64,000 nt of DNA, from NCBI GenBank assembly GCA_963662605.1, contig OY759785.1:1922001-1986000 (forward strand). The letters are read 5' to 3'. Shown here piece by piece: positions 62,468 to 64,000 of this stretch. The DNA is from G963662605 sp963662605 (GTDB lineage: Bacteria; Bacteroidota; Ignavibacteria; Ignavibacteriales; Ignavibacteriaceae). The translations under genes and the position numbers were made by a program. The notes beneath the pieces are model-generated. The model had not been told where the DNA came from and did not search any database. It saw only the letters and a list, made by a program, of their open reading frames with translations. The first letter of the stretch is position 1, and every line of letters starts with the position of its first letter.

Positions 62468-62941
62468 ATGGAATTTAAATTTAACGAAGAAAATCTCGGC
62501 AAGATTCAAAAGATCTTAGAGAAATATCCTGAAAAGAAAGCAGCTGTAATGCCGGTGCTGTATATCGCGCAGGAGCAGCATGGCTGGATATCTGTTGAAG
62601 TAATGAAAGAAGTTGCGGCCTTGCTTGAGATGGAAGAATCCGATGTACTGGGCGTAGCAACATTTTATACCATGTATCATAAGAAACCGGCAGGGAAGTA
62701 TCATCTTCAGGTTTGCACTAATGTTTCATGCCTGCTGCGCGGCGGATATGAAATTTACAAGGCATATCAGGAGAAGCTCGGCATTACCAACGGTGGAGTA
62801 ACCCCGGATGGTAAGTTTTCGCTTGAAGAAGTAGAATGTATGGGCTCATGCGGTACAGCGCCGATGCTTGCCGTTAATGAAGATTACTTTGAGAATCTCT
62901 CGACAGAAAAATCATTAGAAATTTTGAAATCGCTTAGCTGA
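62468..62941 (+). CDS. nuoE: NADH-quinone oxidoreductase subunit E
   Basis: A 157-residue thioredoxin-fold subunit with the N1a [2Fe-2S] cluster: Cys in QVCTNVSCLLRGG and in EVECMGSCGTAPML. The ATG at 62468 gives the family N-terminus; an upstream TTG adds two residues only. Confidence 0.94.
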   Translation: MEFKFNEENLGKIQKILEKYPEKKAAVMPVLYIAQEQHGWISVEVMKEVAALLEMEESDVLGVATFYTMYHKKPAGKYHLQVCTNVSCLLRGGYEIYKAYQEKLGITNGGVTPDGKFSLEEVECMGSCGTAPMLAVNEDYFENLSTEKSLEILKSLS

Positions 62942-62951
62942 CAGGACGCGG

Positions 62952-64000
62952 ATGGAAAAGATAGTTCTCCCTGATATACCGAATTTACACAAGCTTGATG
63001 TTTATAAAAGCAACGGCGGTTACGAAACAATCGCACTTGCACTGACGCAATCACAGGACGATATTATTGATCAGGTGAAAAAGTCGGGTCTTCGCGGTAG
63101 AGGCGGCGCTGCATTTTCAGCCGGACTCAAGTGGAGTTTCATGCCCAAGAACGGCGATAAGCCGAATTATCTTTGCATCAACGGCGATGAAAGCGAACCG
63201 GGTTCATTTAAGGACAGGCAGATTTTTGAATACAATCCCCATCAGTTGATAGAAGGCATTCTGATTGCCTGCTATGCTATCCGTGTTAAAAAAGCGTATC
63301 TCTATATCCGCGGTGAGTATCACAAATGGGTGAACCTCATGCAGGCGGCTGTTGATGACGCTTATGCGGCTGGACTTATCGGTGAAAGAATGAAATCAAC
63401 ATTCAATACTGATTTTTACTGCGACTTGTATATTCACAAAGGTGCGGGAGCTTATATTTGCGGCGAGGAGTCTTCATTGATGAACTCGATTGAAGGCAAG
63501 CGTCCGTATCCCCGTGTAAAACCTCCATTCCCCGCACAGAACGGATTGTGGGGCTGCCCTACAACTATTAACAATGTCGAAACGTTGACTAACATTCCTC
63601 CGATTATCAAAAAAGGCTGGCAGTGGTTTTCTGCTATCGGTGAACAGAAACATCCGGGTACATTATTGTTCGGTGTCAGCGGCCACGTTAACAAACCCGG
63701 AGTATATGAACTTCCTTCTGGTACACTCCTGACCGACATTATTTACAAGTATGCCGGAGGCGTTCCGGGGGACAAGAAAATCAAGTGTGTGATTCCCGGC
63801 GGTTCCTCTATGCCACCGCTGCGCGGTGACCAGCTTGAAGGCATTAAGATGGATGCCGAATCCTTAAAAGCCGCAGGCTCATCCATCGGTACAGGTGGAA
63901 TCATGGTTATGGATGAAGATACCGACCTGGTTCAAGTATTAGCGCGTATTACGAAATTCTACTATCACGAAAGCTGCGGACAGTGTACACCATGCCGTGA
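62952..64000 (+). CDS. nuoF: NADH-quinone oxidoreductase subunit F (partial, C-terminus cut by window end)
   Basis: A 349-codon fragment of the 51-kDa flavoprotein; it begins at 62952, 10 bases after nuoE, and runs off the window. The FMN/NADH motifs are visible: GLRGRGGAAF (residues 46-55), NGDESEPGSFKD, and GAGAYICGEESSL (from residue 164). At the end ESCGQCTPCR starts the N3 [4Fe-4S] site (first Cys at residue 342). It accepts electrons from NADH. Confidence 0.95.
   Translation, partial: MEKIVLPDIPNLHKLDVYKSNGGYETIALALTQSQDDIIDQVKKSGLRGRGGAAFSAGLKWSFMPKNGDKPNYLCINGDESEPGSFKDRQIFEYNPHQLIEGILIACYAIRVKKAYLYIRGEYHKWVNLMQAAVDDAYAAGLIGERMKSTFNTDFYCDLYIHKGAGAYICGEESSLMNSIEGKRPYPRVKPPFPAQNGLWGCPTTINNVETLTNIPPIIKKGWQWFSAIGEQKHPGTLLFGVSGHVNKPGVYELPSGTLLTDIIYKYAGGVPGDKKIKCVIPGGSSMPPLRGDQLEGIKMDAESLKAAGSSIGTGGIMVMDEDTDLVQVLARITKFYYHESCGQCTPCR

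Overview
The window reads as a chromosomal segment of a moderately AT-rich member of the Bacteroidota/Chlorobi lineage, most likely class Ignavibacteria. The evidence is two secreted proteins ending in type IX secretion (T9SS) sorting domains of the YPNPFNPST type, a PorQ-like T9SS protein, a two-gene ATP-citrate lyase in the Chlorobium order (small ATP-grasp subunit first), and the 31-residue COX24-like basic protein next to an HU gene. No plasmid or phage backbone is visible. The placement is inferred from gene content, not from a marker-gene tree.

Layout. 1-5 kb: the tail of a fibronectin-like protein, a PPi-type phosphofructokinase, a divergent redox pair (HxlR regulator / QorB-like quinone reductase) with palindromic operators, and an unrecognised secreted protein. 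5-11.5 kb: a large T9SS-exported multidomain protein, then an accessory patch with a REP-like inverted element, a Shedu-type nuclease (SduA) with an unrecognised partner gene, and a flavodoxin-family reductase bracketed by inverted copies of a dispersed repeat. 11.7-16.1 kb: a compact uronate/pectin operon (GH28, ExuT-like transporter, GH43). 16-32 kb: a TPR protein and three hybrid histidine kinases surrounding the ATP-citrate lyase genes. 32-39 kb: a VOC protein, an outer-membrane protein, a PflA-like radical SAM protein, PorQ, and a pruA-sucC pair. 39-45.6 kb: cmk-ispH, rpsA, mtaB, a DUF5683-like protein and an MBL hydrolase. 45.6-50 kb: a beta-propeller/phosphoesterase lipoprotein, a tandem repeat, HU, the 31-residue protein, tRNA-Thr(CGU) and a DUF169 protein. 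50-54.1 kb: a barrel-like protein, a T9SS-exported PL7 alginate lyase, and a REP-associated tyrosine transposase (RAYT) flanked by inverted repeats. 54.1-59.7 kb: a TrpF homologue lacking its catalytic Cys, and a tight six-gene operon (YmdB-like phosphoesterase, folD, deoC, HicB-like, trmH-like, aroA). 59.8 kb to the end: nuoA-B-C-D-E-F of respiratory complex I, with nuoF cut by the window edge.

How it fits together. PPi-PFK, ATP-citrate lyase, succinyl-CoA ligase and complex I belong to central carbon and energy metabolism. Citrate cleavage next to succinyl-CoA ligase is compatible with a reductive or reversible TCA cycle, but no other cycle enzyme is present to prove it. GH28, GH43, the uronate transporter and the secreted PL7 lyase point to growth on plant or algal uronate polymers. 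The most notable accessory content is the Shedu locus with its undescribed partner and the set of unrelated REP-like repeat families, only one of which lies beside the single RAYT.
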